The notes under the pieces were generated by a model. It saw only the letters and a program-made list of their open reading frames with translations. It had not been told where the DNA came from and did not search any database. Both the position numbers and the translations under genes were made by a program. Positions 1 through 7,485 of a stretch of 51,497 nucleotides of DNA are shown piece by piece; position 1 is the stretch's first letter; the number at the start of each line of letters is the position of its first letter. The DNA comes from an uncultured Pelagibacteraceae bacterium (lineage in GTDB: Bacteria; Pseudomonadota; Alphaproteobacteria; Pelagibacterales; Pelagibacteraceae). Location of the stretch: positions 1 through 51,497 of the forward strand of contig CACLUK010000006.1 of the NCBI GenBank assembly GCA_902610115.1, written 5' to 3'.

Positions 1-462
1 GCTATCTATTCTTACGTTGATAAGATGATTAAGTTTTATTTAAACGAAGAACCAAAACTAAAACAAGTAAAAACATTTTTATGTAGAAAAAAAATCCATA
101 AAGATCATGTTATCGAAAATATCTCTAAATTAGTTGTAAAACCTACCAATGGATCAGGTGGTAATGGAATATTAATTGGTCCGATGGCCTCAAAGGATGA
201 GAGAGAAAATATGATTAACAAGATAAAAGCTAATCCTTGTGATTATATTGCTCAACCATTAGAAATTTTATCCACTAACCCTACAATTGCTGAAGAGGGA
301 ATTGAGCCAAGACATTTAGACCTTAGACCATTTGTATTAACCGGTAAAAAAACCTGGGTTACAACAGGTGGATTAACTAGAGTAGCTCTTAAAAAAGGAA
401 GCACTATTGTAAACAGTTCTCAAGGTGGTGGCTCTAAAGATACTATGGTTATTGAAAGATAA
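1..462 (+). CDS. Circularly permuted type 2 ATP-grasp protein, C-terminal part
   Basis: The reading frame is already open at base 1, so the N-terminal portion lies outside the window; the first in-frame ATG (25) is internal. The visible part matches the end of the circularly permuted ATP-grasp family (DUF404/DUF407, COG2308). It shows VVKPTNGSGGNGI (nucleotide-binding glycine-rich loop), AQPLEILSTNP, the HLDLRPFVLTG strand and TTGGLTRVALKKGS followed by NSSQGGGSKDTMV. Family members are thought to make amide or peptide-like bonds with ATP, often beside alpha-E (DUF403) and transglutaminase-like genes, but the substrate is unknown and those partners are not visible here. It ends 5 bases before the convergent znuA stop. 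Confidence 0.85.
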   Translation, partial: AIYSYVDKMIKFYLNEEPKLKQVKTFLCRKKIHKDHVIENISKLVVKPTNGSGGNGILIGPMASKDERENMINKIKANPCDYIAQPLEILSTNPTIAEEGIEPRHLDLRPFVLTGKKTWVTTGGLTRVALKKGSTIVNSSQGGGSKDTMVIER

Positions 463-467
463 ATTAT

Positions 468-1424
468 TTAACAACTCTTAAAAGAAGCATACATATTTCT
501 TATTAAATCAAAGTATAAATCTTTTCCTGGATCAAGAGTTGCTCCTAATGGATCTATAACTCCAGTCTTAATATTGGTATCTTTTGCAACTGCTTTTATA
601 ATATCTGGATTAAATTGAGGTTCTGAAAATACACAAGTTACTTTTTCATGTTCAATTATTTCTCTGATTTCAGCCAATTGCTCAGCTCCTGGTAATACAT
701 CTGTATTAACTGTAAAAGCTCCCAAAACATTTATATTAAATCTTTTTTCAAAATACTGGTAGGCATCATGGAATACAATAGATTTAAAATCTCCTTTTAG
801 CTCAGATTTAACTTTTTTTGTAAGATTGTCTAAAGCTTTATGAGCCTTCTTTAAATTAGCTTTATAAGCAGATGCATTGTTTGGATCTTTTTCAATTAAA
901 TGCTCTGCCATCTCACTTAATATTGCTTTTGCGTTTATTGGATCAAGCCAAATATGCGGATCGTGTTCGCCGTGAGCATGCTCGTGATGATCATCATGTT
1001 TATCCTCTTTATGACCATGTTCTTTATGATCATCGTGTCCGTGATCATCATGCCCTTCGAATATGTTTCTTTCTCTGAATTCTAATTTTTTTACACCCTT
1101 GATTTCCATTAATTCTATTTTTTCAGCTTTTTTTGCTATTGATTTTAATGGTTTTTCTAAAAAAGTTTCTAAGTCTTCGCCAACCCAAAATATTAAGTCA
1201 GCATTTTGCAACATTTTAGCGTGTGATGGTTTTAATGCAAATCCATGTGGAGAATTATATCCATCAACAATTAAATCTGGTTTACCCACTCCATCCATCA
1301 AATAACTAGCTAGTGAATGTATTGGTTTAATAGAAGCCACAACTTTAATCTCTGCATCGGCAGAAAAACTTAGAGTTAATGTAAAAAATAAAGTAATTGT
1401 AAGCTTAACAAATTTGTTTATCAT
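468..1424 (-). CDS. znuA: Zinc ABC transporter periplasmic binding protein ZnuA
   Basis: 318 aa protein that captures Zn2+ in the periplasm for ZnuB/ZnuC. An N-terminal signal peptide (about residues 1-24, ending SADA) is followed by the cluster A-I metal-binding fold. Probable ligands are His60 (NSPHGFAL), His157 (DPHIWLDP), His219 (VFHDAY) and Asp291 (VIDPLGA). Between the first two lies a His/Asp-rich loop at about residues 124-154, typical of zinc rather than manganese binding proteins. It is divergent from znuC, with two Zur-type operators in the 57-base gap. The first operator ends only 3 bases before the ATG, so there is no room for a Shine-Dalgarno site and the mRNA is probably leaderless or nearly so (inference). 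Confidence 0.93.
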   Translation of the reverse strand: MINKFVKLTITLFFTLTLSFSADAEIKVVASIKPIHSLASYLMDGVGKPDLIVDGYNSPHGFALKPSHAKMLQNADLIFWVGEDLETFLEKPLKSIAKKAEKIELMEIKGVKKLEFRERNIFEGHDDHGHDDHKEHGHKEDKHDDHHEHAHGEHDPHIWLDPINAKAILSEMAEHLIEKDPNNASAYKANLKKAHKALDNLTKKVKSELKGDFKSIVFHDAYQYFEKRFNINVLGAFTVNTDVLPGAEQLAEIREIIEHEKVTCVFSEPQFNPDIIKAVAKDTNIKTGVIDPLGATLDPGKDLYFDLIRNMYASFKSC

Positions 1425-1427
1425 AGT

Positions 1428-1440
1428 GTTATAATATAAC
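1428..1440. promoter_or_regulatory. Zur operator, copy 1 (proximal to znuA)
   Basis: GTTATAATATAAC is a 13-base palindrome apart from its central base and fits the core GTTATANTATAAC of proteobacterial Zur boxes. It abuts the znuA start codon and contains TATA-like hexamers that could be the znuA -10 element, so a bound repressor would block transcription directly. The zur gene is the last gene of the neighbouring operon. Confidence 0.8.
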
Positions 1441-1444
1441 GTTT

Positions 1445-1457
1445 GTTATAATATAAC
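1445..1457. promoter_or_regulatory. Zur operator, copy 2 (proximal to znuC)
   Basis: This is an exact second copy of GTTATAATATAAC, starting 17 bases after the first. It lies 24 bases before the znuC ATG, whose probable Shine-Dalgarno bases (GAGG at 1464-1467 or AGG at 1471-1473) follow it. Two identical boxes between divergent zinc-uptake genes suggest joint repression of both directions by Zur dimers. Confidence 0.8.
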
Positions 1458-1481
1458 ATATTTGAGGTCAAGGTTTTAAAT

Positions 1482-2228
1482 ATGGAAAATAAAAATAAAG
1501 TTCTACTAAAGGTTGAAAATGCTGGCGTTTCTATAAACGACAAATCTTTAGTTAAAGGAGTTTCATTTGAGATTAAACAAGGTGAGATAGTCACTTTGAT
1601 AGGTCCAAATGGCTCTGGGAAATCAACAACAGCAAAAATTGCTTTAGGAATTTATAAAAAGATAGATGGCAAAGTTAAAAAATATACTGACAAAATTGGA
1701 TACGTGCCTCAAAAAATTTCAATAGATTGGACCTTGCCAATAAGAGTATTGGATTTTATGACTTTGACAGAAGAATTAACTCAAGATCAAATTAATATTG
1801 CTTTAAATTTAACTGGTGTTGAACACCTAAAAAATAAAAGTTTAAGTAATTTATCTGGAGGAGAGTTCCAAAGAGTTTTGATAGCAAGAGCTATTTCTAA
1901 AAAACCAGAATTATTAGTTCTTGATGAGCCAGTACAAGGTGTTGATTTTAAAGGTGAAATTGCTCTATATGAATTAATCAAACAAATTTCAGAAAAAATG
2001 AAATGTGGAATTCTTTTAATTTCACATGATCTACATGTAGTAATGTCTGCAACTGATTTTGTATTATGTTTAAATGGACATGTATGTTGTTCTGGAGCAC
2101 CTCATAAAGTCGTTAAAGACAGTAAATATAAGGAATTGTTCGGAGATAGAGCTTCCAATATCTTATCTTTATATGAGCATAAACATGATCATACTCACTC
2201 TCAAGATGGAACAATAGATCAAAAATAA
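1482..2228 (+). CDS. znuC: Zinc ABC transporter ATP-binding protein ZnuC
   Basis: 248 aa ABC ATPase that powers zinc import. The Walker A motif GPNGSGKST is at residues 41-49, the Q-loop glutamine near 77, the signature LSGGEFQ at 124-130, Walker B LLVLDEP at 144-150 and the switch histidine at 182. The C-terminus ends in a His-rich tail (HEHKHDHTHS), common in ZnuC and possibly a metal sensor. The start ATG has GAGG/AGG upstream. znuB begins 1 base after the stop codon, so the two are translationally coupled in one operon with zur. Confidence 0.95.
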   Translation: MENKNKVLLKVENAGVSINDKSLVKGVSFEIKQGEIVTLIGPNGSGKSTTAKIALGIYKKIDGKVKKYTDKIGYVPQKISIDWTLPIRVLDFMTLTEELTQDQINIALNLTGVEHLKNKSLSNLSGGEFQRVLIARAISKKPELLVLDEPVQGVDFKGEIALYELIKQISEKMKCGILLISHDLHVVMSATDFVLCLNGHVCCSGAPHKVVKDSKYKELFGDRASNILSLYEHKHDHTHSQDGTIDQK

Positions 2229-2229
2229 T

Positions 2230-3033
2230 ATGCTTAATGATTTTTTTATAAGAGCTTTACTTGCAGGAATTGGAATAGCTTTAATAACAGGTCCAATAGG
2301 ATGCTTTGTAATTTGGAGAAGATTGTCTTTTTTTGCAGGTACACTTGCGCATTCAGCTTTATTAGGTGTAACTATGGCTTTGGTATTTGAACTTAATATT
2401 GCTTTTTCAGTTTTTTTAATATCAGCAGTTTTAGCAATTTTTCTCCTTCAATTACAAACTAAAACAAATCTTCCTAACGATGCTTTGTTAGGTTTATTAG
2501 CCCATTCATCGCTAGCAATAGGACTTGTAATTATTGGATTTTTAACAACTATTAGATTTGATGTTATGGGTTTGTTATTTGGCGATATATTAGCTGTAAG
2601 TCAAAGTGATTTGTTATTAATTTGGGGTGGTGGCGTATTTATTTTAATAATTTTAAAGATTATTTGGAAACCTTTGTTTGCTTCCACAATAAATTATGAT
2701 TTAGCTAAAGCAGAAGGGATGAACCCTGATAGATATAATGCAATATTCACAATTTTGATGGCAGCAATAATTGCTATTTCAATTAAAATAGTCGGACTTC
2801 TTTTAATAACTGGAATGCTAATAATTCCCGCAGCTCTTGCAAGAAATATATCTAACAATCCATTACAGATGGTTATTTTATCGACAATTGGAGGACTATT
2901 ATCTATTTTAATAGGATTATTTTCTTCTTTAGAATTTAATACCGCATCAGGTCCATCAATAATAACCGCAGCTTTAATACTTTTTTGTTTTTCACTTTTA
3001 AAGTTTAAAAAATATTCCGAATTGAAAAAATGA
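2230..3033 (+). CDS. znuB: Zinc ABC transporter permease ZnuB
   Basis: 267 aa, almost entirely hydrophobic, with about eight membrane segments, as expected for the cluster A-I metal ABC permease family (ABC-3). Recognisable landmarks are ITGPIGCFVIWRRLSFF near the N-terminus, LAHSALLG, the loop with KAEGMNPDRYN and the segment LLLITGMLIIPAALARN. It forms the inner-membrane channel with ZnuC. It starts 1 base after znuC and is followed after 23 bases by zur. Confidence 0.95.
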   Translation: MLNDFFIRALLAGIGIALITGPIGCFVIWRRLSFFAGTLAHSALLGVTMALVFELNIAFSVFLISAVLAIFLLQLQTKTNLPNDALLGLLAHSSLAIGLVIIGFLTTIRFDVMGLLFGDILAVSQSDLLLIWGGGVFILIILKIIWKPLFASTINYDLAKAEGMNPDRYNAIFTILMAAIIAISIKIVGLLLITGMLIIPAALARNISNNPLQMVILSTIGGLLSILIGLFSSLEFNTASGPSIITAALILFCFSLLKFKKYSELKK

Positions 3034-3056
3034 TAATTAATTAGTAAATTATATTT

Positions 3057-3455
3057 ATGGCAAGAGCACAAACACTTTCTAGAAACCAACAAATAGTTTT
3101 AGATATTATTGAGAAGGCAAAAGGTCCTTTAAAAGCTTACTCTATTTTATTCAACGTACAAAAAAAAGGAATAAATGCACCTCAACAAATTTATCGAGCT
3201 TTAGATAAGCTGATTGAAATGGGTAAAATTCATAAAATTGAAAGTAAAAATGCTTTTGTTGCATGTAGAAGTTCAGATTGTGAAATTTCAAAAGCAACAG
3301 CATTTTCGATTTGTGAAAGTTGTGAAATGGTCGATGAAATCAGTGATACCAAACTGTCAAAATATTTATCAGGCTTTAATCATAAAAAAGGAATGAAATT
3401 TAAAAGATTTAATTTAGAATTTTTTGGTATTTGCAAAAAGTGTAAAAAAGATTAG
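3057..3455 (+). CDS. zur: Fur-family zinc uptake regulator Zur
   Basis: 132 aa Fur-family repressor. An N-terminal winged helix (residues about 5-70, with PQQIYRALDKLIEMGKIHK as the recognition-helix region) precedes a metal-binding C-terminal part. That part carries two CxxC pairs (Cys86/Cys89 and Cys126/Cys129) that would hold the structural zinc, plus Cys70 and Cys75. Assignment as Zur rather than Fur rests on its position as the last gene of znuCB-zur and on the two Zur-type operators upstream of the operon. That layout implies autoregulation: zinc-loaded Zur would repress its own transporter and itself. Confidence 0.9.
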   Translation: MARAQTLSRNQQIVLDIIEKAKGPLKAYSILFNVQKKGINAPQQIYRALDKLIEMGKIHKIESKNAFVACRSSDCEISKATAFSICESCEMVDEISDTKLSKYLSGFNHKKGMKFKRFNLEFFGICKKCKKD

Positions 3456-3540
3456 ATCCTCTCAAAAAAATTTCTGCGACAATACTCTCTTTTCATTAAA
3501 ATTTTTTATAATTTAATATATTTATAACAGAAGGATAATT

Positions 3541-4482
3541 ATGAAATTATTAAAAACATTAATAACTATAGTTTTTGTTTCAACATTAAGTTTATCAATT
3601 AATGCTAAAGAAATAAAAATGGGTAAAGCTGATTGGGATACTGGTTATTTTCAAGCAGAAGTTTATAAAAAAGCATTGGAGAAAATGGGTTATAAAGTTA
3701 CTGGCCCGACTGTTATGAAACCACAGGTATTTTATGTTGCGGCAGCAGCAGGAGATATGGATCTTTGGGTTAACGGATGGTTTGGAAATCATGATTCTTA
3801 TGTCAAAGAGGCAATGGGTAAGGTCAAAGCTGTTGGTTTCGTTGCAAAAAGTGGTGGTTTGCAAGGTTACTTAATTGACAAAAAAACTGCAGATAAATTT
3901 AATATTAAATCTGTAATGGATATAAAAAATCACGCTAAAGAGTTTGACTCAAATGGCGATGGTAAGGCGGATATGGTTGCTTGCCATCCAGGATGGGGTT
4001 GTGAAAAAATTATATCAAGGCATTTTGAAGAGCTTGGTCTGGGTGAATTTATAAATCCGATAAAAGCAGATTACTCAGCTGCTATGGCAGATATAATTTC
4101 AAGATATAAAAACGGTAAATCTGTTTTATTTTATACTTGGACTCCGAACTGGACAGTTGGCACTTTAAAATTAGGTGAAGACGTAGTTTGGATTGAAGCT
4201 CCTTTTAGTGAAACAAAAGTAGTTAGTGTACCAAATGCAACAAAGTCAAAACTTAATATGGGATTTGGTGTGAACGACATTAGACCAGCTGCGAATGTTG
4301 ATTTTTTAAAAGCTAATCCAAAAGTAGAAAAGTTTTTAAAAAAAGCATCTATACCTTTAGCTGATATTGCTGCTCAGAATTTAAAAATGAATAAGGGTGA
4401 GAAAAGTGAAAAAGCAATAAAGAAACATGCTGAAGAATGGATTAAATCAAATCAAAAAACTTTTAATAGCTGGATAAATTAG
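3541..4482 (+). CDS. proX: ProX/OpuAC-type glycine betaine/proline binding protein, copy 1
   Basis: 313 aa periplasmic binding protein of the OpuAC family, with a signal peptide ending near residue 22 (SINA). It starts the mature part with EIKMGKADWDTGYFQAE and contains the aromatic-rich segments WVNGWFG and FYTWTPNWTVG, which probably form the cage for a quaternary ammonium ligand. It has the same length as, and is highly similar to, the next gene (4611-5552). A TATAAT hexamer (3507-3512) and an AGAAGGA ribosome site (3529-3535) precede the ATG. Its codons are more AT-rich than those of copy 2 at matching positions. The ligand could be glycine betaine, proline betaine, choline, DMSP or TMAO; sequence alone does not decide. 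Confidence 0.88.
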   Translation: MKLLKTLITIVFVSTLSLSINAKEIKMGKADWDTGYFQAEVYKKALEKMGYKVTGPTVMKPQVFYVAAAAGDMDLWVNGWFGNHDSYVKEAMGKVKAVGFVAKSGGLQGYLIDKKTADKFNIKSVMDIKNHAKEFDSNGDGKADMVACHPGWGCEKIISRHFEELGLGEFINPIKADYSAAMADIISRYKNGKSVLFYTWTPNWTVGTLKLGEDVVWIEAPFSETKVVSVPNATKSKLNMGFGVNDIRPAANVDFLKANPKVEKFLKKASIPLADIAAQNLKMNKGEKSEKAIKKHAEEWIKSNQKTFNSWIN

Positions 4483-4503
4483 AAATAAATTAGCAAATAA
4501 GAA

Positions 4504-4529
4504 TATATGCGCACGATAGTGCGCATATA
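4504..4529 (+). other. Perfect 11-bp hairpin between the two proX copies
   Basis: TATATGCGCAC (4504-4514) and GTGCGCATATA (4519-4529) are exact inverted repeats around a GATA loop. This is much more GC-rich than the surroundings. No T-run follows directly (a CTTTTTAG lies about 13 bases on), so it is not a classic intrinsic terminator. It may protect the 3' end of the first proX message or tune expression between the copies. Confidence 0.7.
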
Positions 4530-4610
4530 AGACATATCTCACTTTTTAGTTGTATTACGGTTACATTCAAAATTTATACATGTTAAAATTTCATAAATTT
4601 AGGAGGGAAG

Positions 4611-5552
4611 ATGAGATATTTAAAACATTTAGTATCAATAATTGCAGCTCTAACTATTAGTAGTGCTGTATTTGCTAATGAGATCAAAATGGGTAAGGCA
4701 GACTGGGATACAGGTTATTTCCAGGCTGAGATCTACAAGGCAGCTCTTGAGAAAATGGGTTACAAAGTTTCAGGCCCAACTGTAATGAAACCTCAAGTGT
4801 TTTATGTAGCGGCGACATCAGGCGATGTTGATTTATGGGTGAACGGCTGGTTCGGAACTCATGACGGTTACATTTCAGAGTCTAAAGGAAAAGTTAAACC
4901 AGTTGGTTATGTAATGAAGGGTGGAGGAGCCCAAGGTTACTTAATCGATAAAAAATCTGCAGATAAATTTGGTATCAAAAGCGTAATGGATATCAAAAAA
5001 CATGCGAAAGAGTTCGACTCAAATGGAGATGGAAAAGCAGACATGGTTGCTTGCCCTCCAGGCTGGGGTTGTGAAAAACAAATCACAAAACACTTTGATG
5101 AACTTGGATTAGGTGAATTTATCAATCCAGTAAAAGCAGACTACTCGGCTTCAATGGCAGATGCAGTGTCTAAATATAAAAACGGAAAATCAATTCTATT
5201 TTATACATGGACGCCTAACTGGACTGTTGGTGCTTTAAAACTTGGTAAAGATGTAGTTTGGATTGAAGTTCCATACAGTAAAACAAAACCAACTAAGATC
5301 GCTAATGCTACAAAGTCTAAAGTAAATTTAGGTTTTGGTGCTGATGATATTAGACCAGCGGCTAACGTAGACTTTCTTAAAGCAAATCCAAAGGTAGAAA
5401 AAATGCTTAAAAAAGCGTCAATACCTCTTGGAGATATTGCTGCTCAGAACTTAAAGATGAACAAGGGCGAGAAAAGCGAAAAAGCTATTAAGAAACACGC
5501 AGCTGAATGGATAAAGGCTAATCAAAGCACATTTGATAGTTGGATCAAGTAA
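4611..5552 (+). CDS. proX: ProX/OpuAC-type glycine betaine/proline binding protein, copy 2
   Basis: 313 aa, aligned end to end with the preceding gene without gaps and mostly identical in the mature domain; the signal peptides (ending VFAN here) differ more. Differences include HDSYVKEAMG versus HDGYISESKG and CHPGWGCEK versus CPPGWGCEK. It has an unusually strong ribosome site (AGGAGGG at 4602-4608). It also uses C- or G-ending codons where copy 1 uses A/T ones (for example gagatctacaag versus gaagtttataaa). Both point to high expression. It lies 18 bases before the permease gene, so it is the copy directly coupled to transport. The ligand is uncertain, as for copy 1. Confidence 0.9.
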   Translation: MRYLKHLVSIIAALTISSAVFANEIKMGKADWDTGYFQAEIYKAALEKMGYKVSGPTVMKPQVFYVAATSGDVDLWVNGWFGTHDGYISESKGKVKPVGYVMKGGGAQGYLIDKKSADKFGIKSVMDIKKHAKEFDSNGDGKADMVACPPGWGCEKQITKHFDELGLGEFINPVKADYSASMADAVSKYKNGKSILFYTWTPNWTVGALKLGKDVVWIEVPYSKTKPTKIANATKSKVNLGFGADDIRPAANVDFLKANPKVEKMLKKASIPLGDIAAQNLKMNKGEKSEKAIKKHAAEWIKANQSTFDSWIK

Positions 5553-5570
5553 AGGTTCAGGTTAATTTTA

Positions 5571-6422
5571 ATGAGTTTAAAATTAGCCCCATCAGATTAC
5601 GAAATATACATTCCATTAGGTGAATGGATAGAAGGTAATATTAAAGAGTGGCTATTTGAACAACGGCCACTCTTTAAAAAAATCTCAGCTCCGATTGATA
5701 CTGTTCTAAATAGCTTGGACTCTCTTTTTAATTTTATACCTTTTCCAATTATACTCTTAATATTTATAATTTTCGCTTACAGGACAAATGGAATTAAATT
5801 TGCAATATTTTCTTTTATAAGTTTAGTTTTTATTGATCTTGTTGATCTTTGGTCAGAAAGTATGACCACACTAGCAATGATTTTTACTGCTGTTTTATTT
5901 TGTATGTTGATTGGAATTCCTCTCGGCATCATTGCTTCAAGAAGTAATACTTTTGAAATAATTTTACGCCCAATACTTGATATAATGCAAACGATACCAA
6001 GTTTCGTTTATTTAATACCAGTTGTTATGCTTTTTGGAGTTGGTTTAACTCCTGGTGTAGTTGCTACAATTATATTTGCTTTACCACCAATTATTCGATT
6101 AACGAATTTAGGTATTAGACAAGTTGGCAAGGGATTTAAAGAAGCTGGATCAAGTTTAGGGTTAACAAAATTTTTAATACTTATTAAAATCGAAATTCCT
6201 TTGTCTCTAAAGACTATTATGGCAGGAGTTAATCAAACATTGATGCTTGCATTATCGATGGTTGTTATTGCAGCTCTTATTGGTGCCGGGGGGCTAGGTT
6301 TAACTGTATATATTGCTCTAGGAAGACTTGATGTTGGATCTGCGGTTATTGGCGGAACAGGTATAGTAATTCTAGCAATTATTTTAGATAGAATTACACA
6401 AAAAATTATTAAATCACACTAA
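5571..6422 (+). CDS. proW: ProW-type glycine betaine/proline ABC permease
   Basis: 283 aa inner-membrane permease. A soluble N-terminal stretch (1-50) is followed by membrane segments at about 57-72, 75-92, 100-121 and 144-175, and a C-terminal pair after 222. The EAA loop that docks the ATPase is at residues 191-210 (EAGSSLGLTKFLILIKIEIP). The N-terminal segment with PLGEWIEGNIKEWLF is typical of ProW/OpuAB. No ProV-type ATPase gene occurs anywhere in this window, so the ATPase must be encoded elsewhere or shared. Its end overlaps the convergent homocysteine methyltransferase gene by 9 bases. Confidence 0.9.
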   Translation: MSLKLAPSDYEIYIPLGEWIEGNIKEWLFEQRPLFKKISAPIDTVLNSLDSLFNFIPFPIILLIFIIFAYRTNGIKFAIFSFISLVFIDLVDLWSESMTTLAMIFTAVLFCMLIGIPLGIIASRSNTFEIILRPILDIMQTIPSFVYLIPVVMLFGVGLTPGVVATIIFALPPIIRLTNLGIRQVGKGFKEAGSSLGLTKFLILIKIEIPLSLKTIMAGVNQTLMLALSMVVIAALIGAGGLGLTVYIALGRLDVGSAVIGGTGIVILAIILDRITQKIIKSH

Positions 6423-7322
6423 AGAATTTAATTTTTCAATATGTTTTGGAGTAATTTCACAACAGCCTCCAATAATTTTTGCTCCCTTATTCTTTAATTT
6501 TTTACAAATTTCAAGAAATTTTTTAGGAGTAAGATCTTTTCTTTTTCCAAGTTGAACTTTAGGATTATTCGAGTCCGGTTTCCAACCCGGTGGAATGTGT
6601 TCAAAAGCATTTATCTTAAATCCAAATGGAACATTAAGTTTTTTTGCGTCTTTCATCACTTCATTCAAATCCTCAAATGAAACACAAGAGGCCATAATCC
6701 CCAAAGGCTTATGTTTTTGAACTTTCTTAGCTACAGTTATAAATTTTTCACCCGACGGTAACAACCCTTTGCTCCTTATGTGAATACCGACTAAAATTTT
6801 TTTCTTGTATTCTTTAATTGCACTCAAACCCAATGAACACTCTTTCCAGCTACTCATTACGTCTAAATAAAAGAAATCAACATATGGATTGAGATATTTT
6901 GCTTGGGATCTAAAACTTTCTTTTATAAATCTAAGATCTTTTCCAAGATCAGCAAAATAAGTAAAATTTTGAGGCGGCAGACTTCCTGCAATTAAAATTT
7001 TTTTTTTTGAGATTGCTACGGCTTTTTTTGCCAGTTTTCCTGCTAGAATATTCAGATTTTTATATTCTTTTGCTAACCCATTTTCTATGAGCCTTCTTTT
7101 TCTGCTACCAAAACTATTGGTTACTATAATTTCTGCTCCGGCTTTTATAAAATCTAAATGTGTTTTGATGACTGTCTTATGATATTTTCGATTAAATAAT
7201 GCTGAGGCTCCCCATAGAGTTCCGTGAGGTTTTACTCCACGGTTAAGGAGTTCCTGGCCCATACCCCCATCTAAAATTCTTGTTTGTTGAAAAAAATTAT
7301 TATCCAGAGACTTCAATCCCAA
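6414..7322 (-). CDS. Homocysteine S-methyltransferase family protein
   Basis: About 302 aa TIM-barrel enzyme of the homocysteine S-methyltransferase family. It shows DGGMGQELLNRG near the N-terminus (18-29), VTNSFGS (68-73), Cys213 in GIMASCVS and the C-terminal pair Cys287-Cys288 in IIGGCCEITP. These three cysteines are the expected zinc ligands that activate homocysteine. The start is uncertain: the only start codon before the DGGMG motif is TTG at 7322, which overlaps the upstream small gene by 23 bases and has no visible ribosome site. The methyl donor could be S-methylmethionine (MmuM-like) or betaine (BHMT-like). Convergence with a betaine-type transporter makes betaine attractive, but this is inference. 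Confidence 0.85.
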   Translation of the reverse strand: MGLKSLDNNFFQQTRILDGGMGQELLNRGVKPHGTLWGASALFNRKYHKTVIKTHLDFIKAGAEIIVTNSFGSRKRRLIENGLAKEYKNLNILAGKLAKKAVAISKKKILIAGSLPPQNFTYFADLGKDLRFIKESFRSQAKYLNPYVDFFYLDVMSSWKECSLGLSAIKEYKKKILVGIHIRSKGLLPSGEKFITVAKKVQKHKPLGIMASCVSFEDLNEVMKDAKKLNVPFGFKINAFEHIPPGWKPDSNNPKVQLGKRKDLTPKKFLEICKKLKNKGAKIIGGCCEITPKHIEKLNSLV

Positions 7323-7485
7323 AAAAAGTAGATATTAAAACAATGATTGCAAAAATAGCAAACCACATAAACCACTGAGATGCTACTTTTACTAATGAAC
7401 CTTTATCAATACCTTTCCAAGGCATAAAAGTATATGTAGCAAGTGTAATTAAGATTAAAAATAAAAGTAAATTAGTTAAAGTCAT
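7300..7485 (-). CDS. Small membrane protein, function unknown
   Basis: 61 aa with two hydrophobic segments (about residues 4-21 and 37-56) joined by a short basic loop (PWKGIDKGSLVK). I do not recognise a family. It is probably real because its ATG immediately follows the prpC stop codon with no gap and the downstream gene overlaps its 3' end, a typical coupled-operon layout. It may be a membrane accessory protein, but nothing in the sequence gives a role. Confidence 0.6.
   Translation of the reverse strand: MTLTNLLLFLILITLATYTFMPWKGIDKGSLVKVASQWFMWFAIFAIIVLISTFFGIEVSG

Noticed and set aside
872..1078. His/Asp/Arg-rich short frame opposite znuA
   Set aside because: It is the complement of the ZnuA histidine-rich loop codons; its composition is a by-product of that repeat-like region.
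3456..3540. Riboswitch upstream of the first proX
   Set aside because: The 85-base gap is nearly all A/T with no convincing stems; only a TATAAT hexamer and a ribosome site are visible.
4504..4529. Rho-independent terminator between proX copies
   Set aside because: The stem is strong but no T-tract follows directly. Kept as an unexplained hairpin.
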